64,000 nt of DNA from positions 2,834,501 through 2,898,500 of the forward strand of contig NZ_CP054491.1 of NCBI RefSeq assembly GCF_013343005.1. Direction: 5' to 3'. The translations under genes were made by a program, and so were the position numbers. This document shows positions 19,812 to 29,879 of this stretch, one piece after another. The notes beneath the pieces are model-generated. The model saw only the letters and a program-made list of their open reading frames with translations. It had not been told where the DNA came from and did no database searches. Position 1 is the first letter of the stretch. Each line of letters begins with the position of its first letter. Origin of the DNA: Candidatus Reidiella endopervernicosa. GTDB lineage: Bacteria; Pseudomonadota; Gammaproteobacteria; GCF-013343005.

Positions 19812-20875
19812 ATGAGAAGAGTGATCACCGTTCACGGGATGAAGCGGAGCGGTAATCACGCCATCATCAACTGGTTAAGACAGCAAGAGAAGAGTTGCTT
19901 CTTCAACGACATCATTATGATAAAACCGATCTTGCTGGGGCAAAAGGAGATTCCTCCATCACAGCCATTTACAAGCTGGCTCAGCGACAACCATTACAAA
20001 AAATCTCCTCTCAGCAATCTCGCCAAGAAAATAAAATCGAGAAACCGTTCTCTCTACGTCAGCCTGGAGGATCACGAGTTAAGCATCAGGCCCTTTAAAG
20101 ACATTCCCATCGAGCACATCAATATTCTTATTATTCGAGATGCCACCAATCACTTGGCAAGCAGATTAAAATCGTCTTTGAGCAACAATTACCCCATTTA
20201 CCCTGCTGAAGCGGGACCGCAAATGGATAGAGTTATCGCCACATGGAAGAGTCATGCACGCGAATTTCTGGGGGAAACAAACCAGCTAAACAATAAAGTT
20301 TGTATCTATTATGCCGGGGAGTCGCTATTTTGCGAAAGTTTGTTTTGGGCATCCAAGCCCAAGCAAACAGCAAAAACTTAACGCGACCGTTTATGCCTTC
20401 GGCGCCCCGACCGTCCTGCGTACGTTGCGTAATCACCTCTTCGCGGCTCTACACAACTCCCTCAGTGACTCTACGCCGACATAAAGCCGCTGCTGCATCT
20501 TCTTCGTCGTCCGCTCGCGCTCTCAACTACGAACATGCAGACGGCGTCGACTATCGGGGACTAACCGCCCTCACTTCGCTCTCCATGGCGGTCAGCGATC
20601 GCTGGTTTAGTAGTCAAACCTATCGAAAACGAATCAGCAAACAACTCGATCTTGAATTTTCAGACCGTGGGTTTTCCAGAGTATCCAATGATGGAGGCGG
20701 GAGCTCTTTCGATGGCAGAAAATACGATGGCAACAACCAGATGATGGATGTTCTCAATCGCAAGCATCACCTATCACCTGAACATCAGCAGCTGCTCGAA
20801 GATATATTTGATGATGAATTGACGGCTCTCAACGAAAAGCTCTCAGCAACCGTCACGCGGCAACTCAACGATTAG
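19812..20875 (+). pseudogene. Sulfotransferase-like P-loop protein gene interrupted by a 284-bp element
   Basis: Exons 19812-20313 and 20598-20875 join into a 259-residue frame. The N-terminus has a P-loop-like segment (VHGMKRSGNHAIINWL) of the kind that binds the 5'-phosphosulfate in sulfotransferases, and LIIRDATNHLASRL resembles the 3'-phosphate binding Arg/Ser motif. The joined sequence at the insertion reads CIYYDRWFSS, continuous and plausible. The AT-richer composition, relative to valS next door, suggests acquisition. The substrate is unknown; cell-surface carbohydrate is a common target in such families. As written in DNA, translation stops inside the element. Confidence 0.7.
20314..20597 (+). 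mobile_element. 283-bp intragenic repeat, copy D
   Basis: Copy D, 284 bp, in sense within the sulfotransferase-like gene. Left flank TATTATG and right flank ATCGCTGG rebuild TAT TAT GAT CGC TGG with no duplicated or missing base. It has four rather than five T in the first T run of the 5' hairpin. Confidence 0.9.
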
Positions 20876-20903
20876 TAAACGTCTGGTACCGCCTGGATAC
20901 ACA

Positions 20904-21758
20904 CTAACCCTCGTTTGCTTCTCGCAGCCGCTCCAGGCGAGCTTGCTCCTCAGCAAAGGCGGCTTTAATCTCAAGCATCACCTCATCAACATCCGCCTCA
21001 CGGGTATCCTCTTCAAAATAACCCGTTAGCTCCACTTCAGGAGTCAGATCACCCTCTTCATAGAGCGCCCAAATCTCCTTGGCGTAGCGACTTTCGGATA
21101 ACACAGGGGCGAACTGTGCATAGTAGGTAGTAATGGCACTGACATCCCGCTCCAGCATCCACTCGGCGTGGTTATTAGCCGCCGCATCTACCGCCTGCGG
21201 CAGATCGATTATCACTGGGCCGTATTCGTCAACGAGCACATTAAATTCCGACAGATCGCCATGCACCAGGCCGGCACAGAGCATGCGGACCACGTAACGC
21301 ATCATTATGTCGTGGTCCTCCAGCGCCTGCTCGGCAGACATTGAGACATCGTTCAGACGAGGTGCAACCTGACCCTCTTCATCGGTAATCAGCTCCATCA
21401 GTAGCACACCATCAAAACAGCCGTAGGGCTGAGGGACACGAACATCCGCATCTGCTAAGCGATAGAGGGCATCGACCTCAGCATTTTGCCAGACCTGCTC
21501 CTGCTCACCTCGACCAAATTTCGAGCCCTTCTCCATCGCACGAGCGCGTCGGCTGTTACGAACCTTACGTCCCTCCTGATACTGCACCGCCTGTTTGAAA
21601 CTGCGCTTATCGGCCTCCTTGTAGACCTTGGCACAACGGACCTCAGAACCACAGGAGACGAGATAGACGGAGGCCTCCTTACCACTCATCAGTGGTCGGA
21701 TAACCTTATCCACCAGACCATCATCGACCAGCGGCTGTATACGTTTGGGAGTTTTCAT
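20904..21758 (-). CDS. RIO-type serine/threonine protein kinase
   Basis: A 284-residue RIO kinase domain protein. The nucleotide-binding region is LMSGKEASVYLV with Lys in VRCAKVYKE; the catalytic loop is LVHGDLSEFNVLV with Asp and Asn in place; and the metal-binding segment is VIIDLPQAVD. Bacterial RIO proteins of this type occur in many gammaproteobacteria as single genes of unknown target. It lies convergent with the sulfotransferase-like gene and no partner gene is adjacent. Confidence 0.87.
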   Translation of the reverse strand: MKTPKRIQPLVDDGLVDKVIRPLMSGKEASVYLVSCGSEVRCAKVYKEADKRSFKQAVQYQEGRKVRNSRRARAMEKGSKFGRGEQEQVWQNAEVDALYRLADADVRVPQPYGCFDGVLLMELITDEEGQVAPRLNDVSMSAEQALEDHDIMMRYVVRMLCAGLVHGDLSEFNVLVDEYGPVIIDLPQAVDAAANNHAEWMLERDVSAITTYYAQFAPVLSESRYAKEIWALYEEGDLTPEVELTGYFEEDTREADVDEVMLEIKAAFAEEQARLERLREANEG

Positions 21759-22002
21759 AGAATCAGAAAGGACAAAGCACTTTTAACAATCGTATGTGCA
21801 TTTTAACACTCAAAGGACCAACTTGCCGATTTTAAACGGTTTTTTATCTCAAACATCGCAATGCAGTTCTATGATTACTGCCGTCAGAGATATAAACCAA
21901 ATACAACCACACGGACTAAATTTACCCAGTTTGTAATCGGTGCTTACGAAGCGTAACGACAATTCATTGGGCAAAACAGCAGATAATGGGTAATAGCAAT
22001 GG

Positions 22003-22197
22003 ATGCCAACCAACAAGATCATCTATTCAATACCTCAAATGCACGGTGCGACACTACTTAATGTTGATCCCGGAGAGAATGCAACTCTCATGGGTAGAAT
22101 CGGAAAAATCATGTCCCTTTCCACTGAAATCGTAGAACGACTTAATAATATTGGTAATGCAATATTGAACGATTTCTACACTGGGTGGACCCGGTAG
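22003..22197 (+). CDS. Small unknown ORF (64 aa)
   Basis: Unrecognised; it starts MPTNKIIYSIPQMHGATLL. It has no clear SD, signal peptide or membrane helix. It shares the frame of the next small ORF across two stop codons (TAG at 22195 and TGA at 22222), so the two may be remains of one longer gene. It could equally be chance ORF in AT-rich DNA. Confidence 0.25.
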   Translation: MPTNKIIYSIPQMHGATLLNVDPGENATLMGRIGKIMSLSTEIVERLNNIGNAILNDFYTGWTR

Positions 22198-22224
22198 AAA
22201 TCACCTTTATTTATAATAATTTGA

Positions 22225-22443
22225 ATGGCCAACGCAGTCGAATCGGCGTTCGGTTATGGAGTTCTTCATGCTGACGTTGTAGATGCTGCTAATTCAAATC
22301 CTACAGCCAGTAAATTCTGGAAAAACATGGCCAATATCGCGTTAATAATATCAATTTCAACTGGAGTTCAGCAGTTAGCCCCACCAATAACAAAGCTTCT
22401 TCCAGAAATAATTTTACGAGCAAGTAATTACATCCGGGAATAA
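22225..22443 (+). CDS. Small unknown ORF (72 aa) with one hydrophobic segment
   Basis: Unrecognised; it starts MANAVESAFGYGVLHADVVD and contains one moderately hydrophobic stretch (MANIALIISISTGVQQLA). Its composition is protein-like but no family was recognised. See the preceding ORF for the possibility that both are fragments of one gene. Confidence 0.3.
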   Translation: MANAVESAFGYGVLHADVVDAANSNPTASKFWKNMANIALIISISTGVQQLAPPITKLLPEIILRASNYIRE

Positions 22444-22608
22444 AGATCAAACACCCAGCAGGCCAAACAAGAAGGGCGCGAAACAACACGCCTCCTCTTG
22501 AGGTGTCTTCATTCAACAACCCAATCAGGCACACCCCTCCAGCCCCCTGCCAAGCCCCTATGTTAAACTCTCCACATCACTTTCAACACGTAGAAACAAG
22601 GCATACCA

Positions 22609-23151
22609 ATGGGCAATTCACTTCAGGACCAGCTACTCAAGGCGGGTGCGGTCAGCAAGAAAAAGGCACATCAGGCGACCAAGTCAAAGCAGAAGAAAAC
22701 CAAGCTGAAACAGAAGCAGAAGGTTGAGGATGTTAACGATACCAAGATCGCCGCTGAGCGTGCACAGCGTGAAAAAGCGGAGCGTGATCGTCAGCTCAAC
22801 CTTCAACGCAAGGCCGAGGCGGAACAGAAGGCTGTTACCGCTCAGATTCGCCAGCTAATTGAGAGCAACCGACTTGAGCTAGGCGAGGGTGAGATTGCCT
22901 ATAGCTTTACCGATGAGAGCAAGATCAAGCAGCTCTACGTGAATGAGTCACAGCAGCGACAACTTGGTAAGGGGCGTCTCGCGATCATTAAGCTCGATGA
23001 ACGTTTTGAACTGGTGCCAACACCCGTGGCAGAGAAGATCTCACTACGCGACAAGAGCTATATCATCCAGATCAATGAATCTCAGCCACAAGAGACTGAC
23101 GAGGATGATCCCTATGCCGAGTTTGAAATCCCTGATGACCTGATGTGGTAG
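22609..23151 (+). CDS. DUF2058 family protein (YaiL-like)
   Basis: A 180-residue soluble protein matching the DUF2058/YaiL pattern: MGNSLQDQLLKAGAVSKKKA start, a Lys/Glu/Gln-rich basic helix (about 20-85) and a C-terminal domain with GEIAYSFTDESKIKQLYVNE. The family is annotated as nucleoprotein/polynucleotide-associated but the biochemical role is not established. It is followed directly by a strong terminator hairpin. Confidence 0.85.
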   Translation: MGNSLQDQLLKAGAVSKKKAHQATKSKQKKTKLKQKQKVEDVNDTKIAAERAQREKAERDRQLNLQRKAEAEQKAVTAQIRQLIESNRLELGEGEIAYSFTDESKIKQLYVNESQQRQLGKGRLAIIKLDERFELVPTPVAEKISLRDKSYIIQINESQPQETDEDDPYAEFEIPDDLMW

Positions 23152-23196
23152 TTAACAATAAAGAGGCAGGCTAATGCCCGCCTCTTTATTGTTAAC
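23151..23196. terminator. Bidirectional intrinsic terminator
   Basis: Perfect 17-bp arms, GTTAACAATAAAGAGGC at 23151-23167 and its complement at 23180-23196, with an inner GGC/GCC pairing in the loop. The A-rich left and T-rich right arms suit termination of both the DUF2058 gene and the convergent coiled-coil gene. The left arm begins within the DUF2058 stop codon. Confidence 0.85.
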
Positions 23197-23206
23197 TGAC
23201 TGAGTG

Positions 23207-26128
23207 CTACTTGGTCTTGATCCGTGTCCAGCCGGGATCGATCGGTGGTGGCACATCCTCTTCGCCGTACTCTGCCCCCATCTCGAAGGTTGGCATCTCA
23301 TTCCAGTCGACCTCGCTCTTCTTCTCGCCCTCATTATTTTCACTGGAGAGCTGCATCCATGCGGAAGAGGCGGTGCGCGTTGCATGCCGACGCCTTCTGG
23401 CATTTGCTGCTGAACGCGCATCGACGTCTGCAGGCGCGGACTGTTCTGCAATACTCTTCGCCACAATCTCTGCCTTGAGTTTGGCATTCTCACGTTTGTA
23501 CTGTTCGAACAACACACGCAGCTCTGCCATCTGGCTTGCGTTGCCTTCGCTCTCATCAGTCAGTTGACTACGCATCTGCTCCGATTCACTCTGAACAGAG
23601 GTGAGTTCGTTACTGAGCTGTGCCTTCTCGCCATGAAGCTGCTTGATTTTTAGCAGCGCGGTTTCAATTTCATGTTTGTGCTGCTCGCGTATCTCATCGA
23701 GTGCTCGCTGCTGCTCATCCAGCTCACGTTTCAACTCAGCCTCACGTTGCTCAGCCTCACTGAGTGTGATGGCATGCCGCTCACTCTCACGGCGTGCGTG
23801 ATCAAGGGCTACCGTTAGCTGGCCAATCTCTGCCTCAAACTCAACACGAACGCGTTCATTCTCATTGCCTAGCTCGGCAATACGCGTTCTGAGTGAGACC
23901 ACCTCTTCCTGTACGGCGGCCAGCTCTGCTTCAAACTGCTGCCGACTCAGTTCAACCTCATCTTTCTGCCTGGCGATGGTTGCCTCGAGGCTGGCTCGAT
24001 CTTGCTCAAGTTGCTGTTGCCTGCTCTCCGCACCATTGGCACGCTCACGCATCTCACCAAGTTCAGACTCGAGACCGGTGATAACACTCTGCTGTTCGCT
24101 CTGCAGTTGCTCCATCTCTGTACGTTGCACTGCAAGTGCTGCTTCACTCTCACTCAACTGCAGCTGATGCTGCTCAAGCTCTTGCTGTAATTTGACGAGT
24201 TCATCAGAGTGGCTCGTTTTGAGCTGTTCAGCAGCACGTTCAGCCTCGACTGCTCGCGTCTTCGCAGCCTCAACACCCTCTTCGAGCTGTGACAGCGACT
24301 GACTCTGCTCACCCTTAACCGCATCAAGCGATGCTTCTCTATCGGCCAGTGCACTTTCAGCATCTGCCACACGTTCACGCGCCTGTTGTAGCTCATTCTG
24401 TAGCTTCTGCTCACTCTCAGCGTAGGAGCTCTTGAGAGACTCGATCGTGGCACTGTGTGCGTTGAGCTCCGATTCAGCCTGCCCACTACGCTGCTGCGCC
24501 TGTTCAATCTCACACTGCTGTGCCTCGAGCGCTTCGGTATGCTCACGCCTAAGCGACTCGAGCAGGGCATTCGCTCTTTCAAGATTTTCGTTCTGTTCGT
24601 TTGCACGCTGCTCAGCATCGCTGCGTTGCAAAGTCATATCGTCATGCAGGCGAGAAATTTGCTGCTCAAGAGTGCCCTGAGTCGTTTCTGCCGCAACGGC
24701 TCGCTGCAGTGCCTGCTCTAACTCACCCTTGATTTCACCTAGCTGCTGATTGAATGTCTCACCCTCCTCACCAGTACTCTGTTGCATCGTCTCCATCTGC
24801 TGGCGCAGTGCTGCCAATTCTGTCGCTACACGACGGTGAGCCTGCTTGCTCTCATCGGTCTGACGCAGCTGTTGAGTGAGTGCCGATTCGAGCTGGCTCT
24901 TGACGGTTGAGGCCTGCTGCTCTGCTTTCTTAACCTCATTCTGCAGTCGCAGGTTCTGCTTCTTCAGTAGTGTCAGTTCATCTTCACCACGTACCGCAGC
25001 GGTGGTCTTGACCGGTGAGGCAACGCCCTCGGTCGCTGCCGTTGGCGCGGCCTTCTTGCCACCCTGTTTCTCCAACGACTCCTCAATTGCCTGACGATGC
25101 ATGACGAGCCCGCCCTGCAGGGCGTGCACATTCATTCCCATGCGGCGCATCAGGAAGGCAGCAGCAGCAGAGCGTTTGCCATCATCACAGACGACGATAT
25201 ATTTTCGGTCCGGATCGAAATGGCTCATCTCACGACGTAGCAGTGCGATCGGCATACTGCGCCCTACACCGTTCTGGTGATACTCCTCGGGTGTACGCAC
25301 ATCGAGCAGTACCGTACCGGTAGAGAGAAGCTCGTGTGCCTCTTTACCGTTGACCTGTGCTACCAGGAAGCTGGCGATCAGGCTGTTGAAATCACTCTTG
25401 TCGAGCTTTAACAGCACACCATCCTCAATCATGGTGACAGTAGCGTTACGACGACCCTGAGTGATCAGTGCCTCCTCCCCAAAACCCTCACCCGCTTTCA
25501 GTTCGCATAGCGTGGTCGCCTCACTATCACCCGGCATAACGCGACTGACCTGACAGCGCCCCTGCTTGATGATGTAGTAGAAGTCATCCTCTTCACCCTC
25601 CTTGAGCACTACATCACCGCTTGCCAGCGGCACCTCTTGCAGACGGGTTACCAGTGCCTGAATGCTCTGCGGCGGGAGATTGAGGAGTCCCTGGGTATAG
25701 AGCAACTGCGAAATCCAGTCGGCATCATCGGAGAAGTCGATCTCCTCAACCTCATAGCTACCCTCGTCATCACCCCAGTTAAGCGCCATATCAAGCAGAT
25801 CACTATCGATGCTGAGCAGCTGAACATCTGTACGGGTATGCGCGGTAATTATCCGAGGACTCTCGGTATCAATGGGACTGTGCGCTGCCTGGTGATTCGA
25901 CTTAAGCACCATCGTCGCGCCACTGCTGTTACTCAGCTTGAGCTCACCACTGAGCAGATAGAGGGTACGATTATCGACATCACCCTGTTTAAACACCTCA
26001 CGATCTGCAAGCAATTCAATTACGCGTGACTTATCGGCAAGCTCCTGTAATCGATCGGCATTCAGCTCCCTAAGCAACTCTAGATGACGGAGCTGATTAA
26101 TTTCAATTCTCTGATTTGATGCACTCAT
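23207..26128 (-). CDS. cNMP-binding, rhodanese and long coiled-coil protein
   Basis: About 973 residues from ATG 26128 (MSASNQRIEINQLRHLELL); an in-frame start at 26185 is less likely. Two tandem cyclic-nucleotide-binding-like domains occupy roughly residues 15-130 and 160-270 (VFKQGDVDNRTLYLLSGEL; VVLKEGEEDDFYYIIKQG, GEGFGEEALI). A rhodanese domain follows at about 275-360 with LLDVRTPEEYHQNG and active-site loop CDDGKRS. From about 395 to 910 it is an almost unbroken coiled coil rich in Gln, Glu and Arg. It is soluble with no signal peptide. Sensor and rhodanese parts on a long filament-like tail suggest a scaffold, which is inference. The class III cyclase at 30.7 kb could supply its ligand. 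Confidence 0.82.
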   Translation of the reverse strand: MSASNQRIEINQLRHLELLRELNADRLQELADKSRVIELLADREVFKQGDVDNRTLYLLSGELKLSNSSGATMVLKSNHQAAHSPIDTESPRIITAHTRTDVQLLSIDSDLLDMALNWGDDEGSYEVEEIDFSDDADWISQLLYTQGLLNLPPQSIQALVTRLQEVPLASGDVVLKEGEEDDFYYIIKQGRCQVSRVMPGDSEATTLCELKAGEGFGEEALITQGRRNATVTMIEDGVLLKLDKSDFNSLIASFLVAQVNGKEAHELLSTGTVLLDVRTPEEYHQNGVGRSMPIALLRREMSHFDPDRKYIVVCDDGKRSAAAAFLMRRMGMNVHALQGGLVMHRQAIEESLEKQGGKKAAPTAATEGVASPVKTTAAVRGEDELTLLKKQNLRLQNEVKKAEQQASTVKSQLESALTQQLRQTDESKQAHRRVATELAALRQQMETMQQSTGEEGETFNQQLGEIKGELEQALQRAVAAETTQGTLEQQISRLHDDMTLQRSDAEQRANEQNENLERANALLESLRREHTEALEAQQCEIEQAQQRSGQAESELNAHSATIESLKSSYAESEQKLQNELQQARERVADAESALADREASLDAVKGEQSQSLSQLEEGVEAAKTRAVEAERAAEQLKTSHSDELVKLQQELEQHQLQLSESEAALAVQRTEMEQLQSEQQSVITGLESELGEMRERANGAESRQQQLEQDRASLEATIARQKDEVELSRQQFEAELAAVQEEVVSLRTRIAELGNENERVRVEFEAEIGQLTVALDHARRESERHAITLSEAEQREAELKRELDEQQRALDEIREQHKHEIETALLKIKQLHGEKAQLSNELTSVQSESEQMRSQLTDESEGNASQMAELRVLFEQYKRENAKLKAEIVAKSIAEQSAPADVDARSAANARRRRHATRTASSAWMQLSSENNEGEKKSEVDWNEMPTFEMGAEYGEEDVPPPIDPGWTRIKTK

Positions 26129-26352
26129 GGATTCCACCACCCTTTCCAACACCGCATGGAAAGCTAAATTTTCTGCGACACACAAACGGTCGCTCTCTGC
26201 TAAACAGTATAGTTTTTCGTGTCCTACGCCGTGGCGAACTGGTTCACATATCTTATCTATGCAGATCTGAACGCAAAGCCCGAAACAAACGTTTTTACAT
26301 TTATATTACAAATAGTTACCAGCAAACCAATCAAGACCCACAACCACTCTTC

Positions 26353-26637
26353 CGCTGACCGCCATGGAGAGCGAAGTGAGGGCGGTTAGTCCCCGATAGT
26401 CGACGCCGTCTGTATATTCGTAGTTGAGAGCGCGAGCGAACGACGGAGAAGATGCAGCAGCGGCTTTATGTCGGCGTAGAGTCACTGAGGGAGTTGTGTA
26501 GAGCCGCGAAGAGGTGATTAGGCAACGTACGCAGGACGGTCGGGGCGCCGCAGGCATAAACGGTCGCGTGAAGTTTTTGCTGTTTGCTTGGGCTTGGATG
26601 CCCAAAACAAACTTTCGCAAAAATAGCGACTCCCCGG
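26353..26637 (-). mobile_element. 283-bp intragenic repeat, copy E
   Basis: Copy E, 285 bp, on the minus strand and in sense with the GGDEF-EAL gene. In the gene direction the left flank ends AAGGGTGA and the right flank starts GAAGAGTGG, giving IKGEKSGCGS then stop. Read through without removal, the protein would gain about 57 element-encoded residues before a stop. Confidence 0.9.
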
Positions 26638-28889
26638 TCACCCTTGATCGGGCAGCAACCACCAAAGAACTCTCCGCACTCATCCATCGAACGTGGCATC
26701 GCCAGGTGGTAACCCTGTGCATAATCGACACCCAGTTCACGTAGCGCCTGCAGAATAGCCTCATCCTCTACAAATTCCGCGATGGTCTTGATTCCCATCG
26801 ACTGGCCAACACGGTGTATCGCCTCCACCATCGCACGATCGACAGGATCGGTTGCCATGTCACGGACAAAGGAGCCATCAATCTTGAGAAAATCGACCTT
26901 GAGATTTTTCAGGTAGGCAAACGAGCTCAGACCACTGCCAAAGTCATCAAGTGCAAAGCGGCAGCCCAACTCATGAAGTGCGTTGATAAATCGCTCGGCC
27001 TGTTCAAGATTTGAGATCGCCGCCGTCTCTGTGATCTCAAAGATCAGGTCCTCGTGTGGCACCTTAGAGTTATTAATGGCATCAATGGTGTAGTCGAGCA
27101 TCGCATCATCGCTAAGCGACGCACCGGATAGATTGATAGCACAGATATAGTCACCACATTTCAGACTGCTCTCAAGCTTGTAGTCGAGTGCGGTGCGGAT
27201 CACCCACCGATCAATCATCGGCATCAGATTGTAGCGTTCAGCCGCCGGGATAAAGGCCATCGGCGGCACCAGATCGCCCCGCTCATCTTTGAGTCGAATC
27301 AGCGCCTCATAGTGGGGCTGTGCATCGCTCTCCGGATCGACCGGTACGATCGGCTGGTAATAGAGGCAGAAGCGATCCTCCTCCATAGCGCGCTTAATTC
27401 TAGAGACCCACTGCATCTCACCGTGACGCTGTGCCATCTCATGGTCATCGGGTTTATAGAGATGGACACGATTGCGCCCCAGATCCTTCGCTGCATAACA
27501 GGCAACATCGGCGGCACTCATCAGTTCAGAGACATTGATGTTCTCTGCAGTGACCGCCACTACGCCGATGCTCGCACCCACTTCGAAGGAGCGATCCTCC
27601 CAGACAAAGCGAAAATCGTTTATCACCCGTAACAGTCGCTCGGAGACTTCACTGGCCTCATCAATATCGCTATTGACCAGCAGCACACCGATCTCATCAC
27701 CACCAAGGCGCGCCAACACATCGAGTTCACGCATCTGCTTGTCCAGCAGATGTGAAAGCTGGCGCAACAGTTCATCACCCGCCATATGACCACAGGTATC
27801 ATTGACCACTTTGAACTGATCGAGATCGATGTAGCAGAGCGCATGCTCACCCTCCCCTTCATGCACACGTTCAAGTGCCGACTGGAGACGATCTTCAAAT
27901 TCATTACGATTAAAGAGGCCGGTCAGCGCATCGTGAGAGGCCTGATAGGAGAGCTCCTTGGCGAGCCTGCGCGTGGGTGTAACATCCTTGAGCACCATGA
28001 TGGCACCCACCACCTGATTCTCATGATCGCAAATCGGAGCAGCCGACTCCGACACGGGCAGCAACGTGCCATCGTGACGCATCAGAGAGCTTCCACTCTC
28101 CTGCATCACCACCTGCACCTCACTCATCGCCTGACTGATAGGATTGAGCATGCCCTCACCGCTATCCTCTTCAACCAGTCGAATCACCTCATCAACATGC
28201 CGACCGATCGCATCGTCACATTGCCAGCCTGTCAGTCGCTCAGCAACGGGATTGAAAAAATCGATTAAGCCCATCGCATCAGTAGCAACTACTGCCTCAC
28301 TAATCGACTGCAGCGTAATCTCAACCCGCTCTTTCTCCTTGTAGAGCGCAGCCTCCGATTCAGTAATCCGAACCACAATATCTGCCAACTCATCCTTCTG
28401 CTGAGTAAGATTATCGAGAGAGCGATTAATAAACTTGGCCAGAAAACCGAACTCATCATCACGCTGTTGATCAAAACGCGCCGTGTTATCACCCGAAGAG
28501 ATTTGGTCTGCGGTATCCACCATTTTGAAAAAGGGGGCTGTCAAGACACGCTGCAGAACCCACTGCAAGACAAAACCAAATAACATGAAGGCAACCCCCA
28601 TCGAGAGCAGCAGCTGCTTGCGTTCCTGTGCGATCACCTGATCGAATGGCGTGAGATAGATCGTCACTTCGGATGCGAGGTGATAGAGGCCATGCTGACC
28701 GTGCAGAATAATGGGACGCGTCACCTGGGCCAACGTCACGTCAACGTTACCGCTCTGTAGCACCAGGCCATCGACATCTATCTTCACGCCCTGCAACGCC
28801 ATACCGCCTTCAAGCTCAAACATTCGCTCGAACAGCAGATTAAGATTTGCCTGGGTAATCTCTTCCGGGGAGCCAAAATAATTCATTAA

Positions 28890-29172
28890 CCGGGAGTCGC
28901 TATTTTTGCGAAAGTTTGTTTTGGGCATCCAAGCCCAAGCAAACAGCAAAAACTTAACGCGACCGTTTATGCCTACGGCGCCCCGACCGTCCTGCGTACG
29001 TTGCGTAATCACCTCTTCGCGGCTCTACACAACTCCCTCAGTGACTCTACGCCGACATAAAGCCGCTGCTGCATCTTCTTCGTCGTCCGCTCGCGCTCTC
29101 AACTACGAATAGGCAGACGGCGTCGACTATCGGGACTAACCGCCCTCACTTCGCTCTCCATGGCGGTCAGCG
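28890..29172 (+). mobile_element. 283-bp intragenic repeat, copy F (antisense to host gene)
   Basis: Copy F, 283 bp, plus strand, inside the minus-strand GGDEF-EAL gene, so antisense. Flanks are CATTAA and GTGGAAGG; joining them gives T S F H L M N Y F G in the gene frame. It is the only antisense copy of the seven and forms an inverted pair with copy E about 2.25 kb away. Confidence 0.9.
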
Positions 29173-29348
29173 GTGGAAGGAGGTGCGATCGGCAAGGCTC
29201 TGGTAACGCGCTTCCAGTCGCTGTTCACTCTCCTGAAGTAGATAACCGGTAATCGCAAGGCCAACCACTACCAGACCCCAGAAGACGATACCGGTAATAC
29301 GACCGGCTAAGGCAGGGCGCAATTTATCCTGTTTTGAAGACAACTCGC

Positions 29349-29804
29349 TCATTTAAAGCCCACATAACAGAGCAGCCACATCAATGGACAGACACCACTG
29401 AGCCCAGCGCCTAATACGGCAAAGCCAATAAACCAGCTTAGATACCAGAGCTGATCAGTGAACAGGATGGAGACCAGCAACACCAGACCGATCACCAGCC
29501 GCCAACCACGGGTTGCCTCGAAATCAATCACTCGTTCACGATGAACGGCTGGACAGACCATGCCACCGGCCACGGAGGTATGGGTAGCACCCGCAACTGT
29601 TCTTATAATGACTCGGTTTGCTATACCTTCAATGAGATTGATAGCCACCAGCAGATAGAGCAACTCATTCCACTCAAAATAGAGCCCCGCCAGAACGGCG
29701 ACACCAAAAAAAGCATGTAGAAACGTTCTGCCATCACCATCTCCCGAGCACGCAGCAAACTCAATCGACACTCGAAATAAATTCACGGATATCTTTATTA
29801 GCAA
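29349..29804 (-). CDS. DUF2892-type membrane protein
   Basis: A 151-residue hydrophobic protein. The C-terminal half has two helices and the DUF2892-like ending GLSGVCPLMWLLCYVGF (a G-x-C-P-L motif). The N-terminal half (FFGVAVLAGLYFEWNELLYLLVAINL) looks like a second, diverged copy of the same fold. The true start is uncertain since the first 25 residues look unlike a membrane protein start. Such proteins often accompany rhodaneses; here it overlaps the GGDEF-EAL start by 4 bases, suggesting translational coupling. Confidence 0.6.
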   Translation of the reverse strand: MLIKISVNLFRVSIEFAACSGDGDGRTFLHAFFGVAVLAGLYFEWNELLYLLVAINLIEGIANRVIIRTVAGATHTSVAGGMVCPAVHRERVIDFEATRGWRLVIGLVLLVSILFTDQLWYLSWFIGFAVLGAGLSGVCPLMWLLCYVGFK

Positions 29805-29879
29805 AAACCGATATTCTTCAGTAATTTACGCATCCATACTAGGGATTCACCTGCACGACGGCAAGGATAAATAATTGCA

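Larger units (their letters stand above)
21759..22608. other. AT-rich intergenic stretch with no recognisable gene
   Basis: About 850 bp, clearly richer in A and T than the flanks. It holds two short ORFs in one frame (22003-22197 and 22225-22443), separated by two stop codons, and a small inverted repeat (AATATTG...CAATATT) near 22139-22160. No tRNA, terminator or known motif was recognised. It must include the promoters for the RIO kinase and DUF2058 genes, but none stands out. Confidence 0.6.
26331..29352 (-). pseudogene. Membrane GGDEF-EAL protein gene interrupted by two elements in opposite orientation
   Basis: Segments 29352-29173, 28889-26638 and 26352-26331 join into an 817-residue frame. 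It starts with a membrane helix (ITGIVFWGLVVVGLAITGYL), then a short periplasmic region, a second helix (LLLSMGVAFMLFGFVLQWVL), a HAMP-like linker, a PAS domain (about 250-370), a GGDEF domain with degenerate motif LGGDEIGVLL, and an EAL domain with intact YEALIR, DFGSGLSSF and KIDGSFVRD. Family knowledge suggests c-di-GMP hydrolysis, with GGDEI possibly inactive or regulatory. Copy F cuts it after TSFH (residue 60) in antisense; copy E cuts it 8 codons before the stop. The ATG overlaps the stop of the DUF2892 gene. Confidence 0.8.

Noticed and set aside
20314-20597. Element as a group I intron
   Set aside because: The base before the insertion is not a conserved T, the 5' and 3' flanks vary widely so a fixed guide sequence could not pair with them, copy F is antisense to its gene, and no recognisable catalytic core was found by eye.
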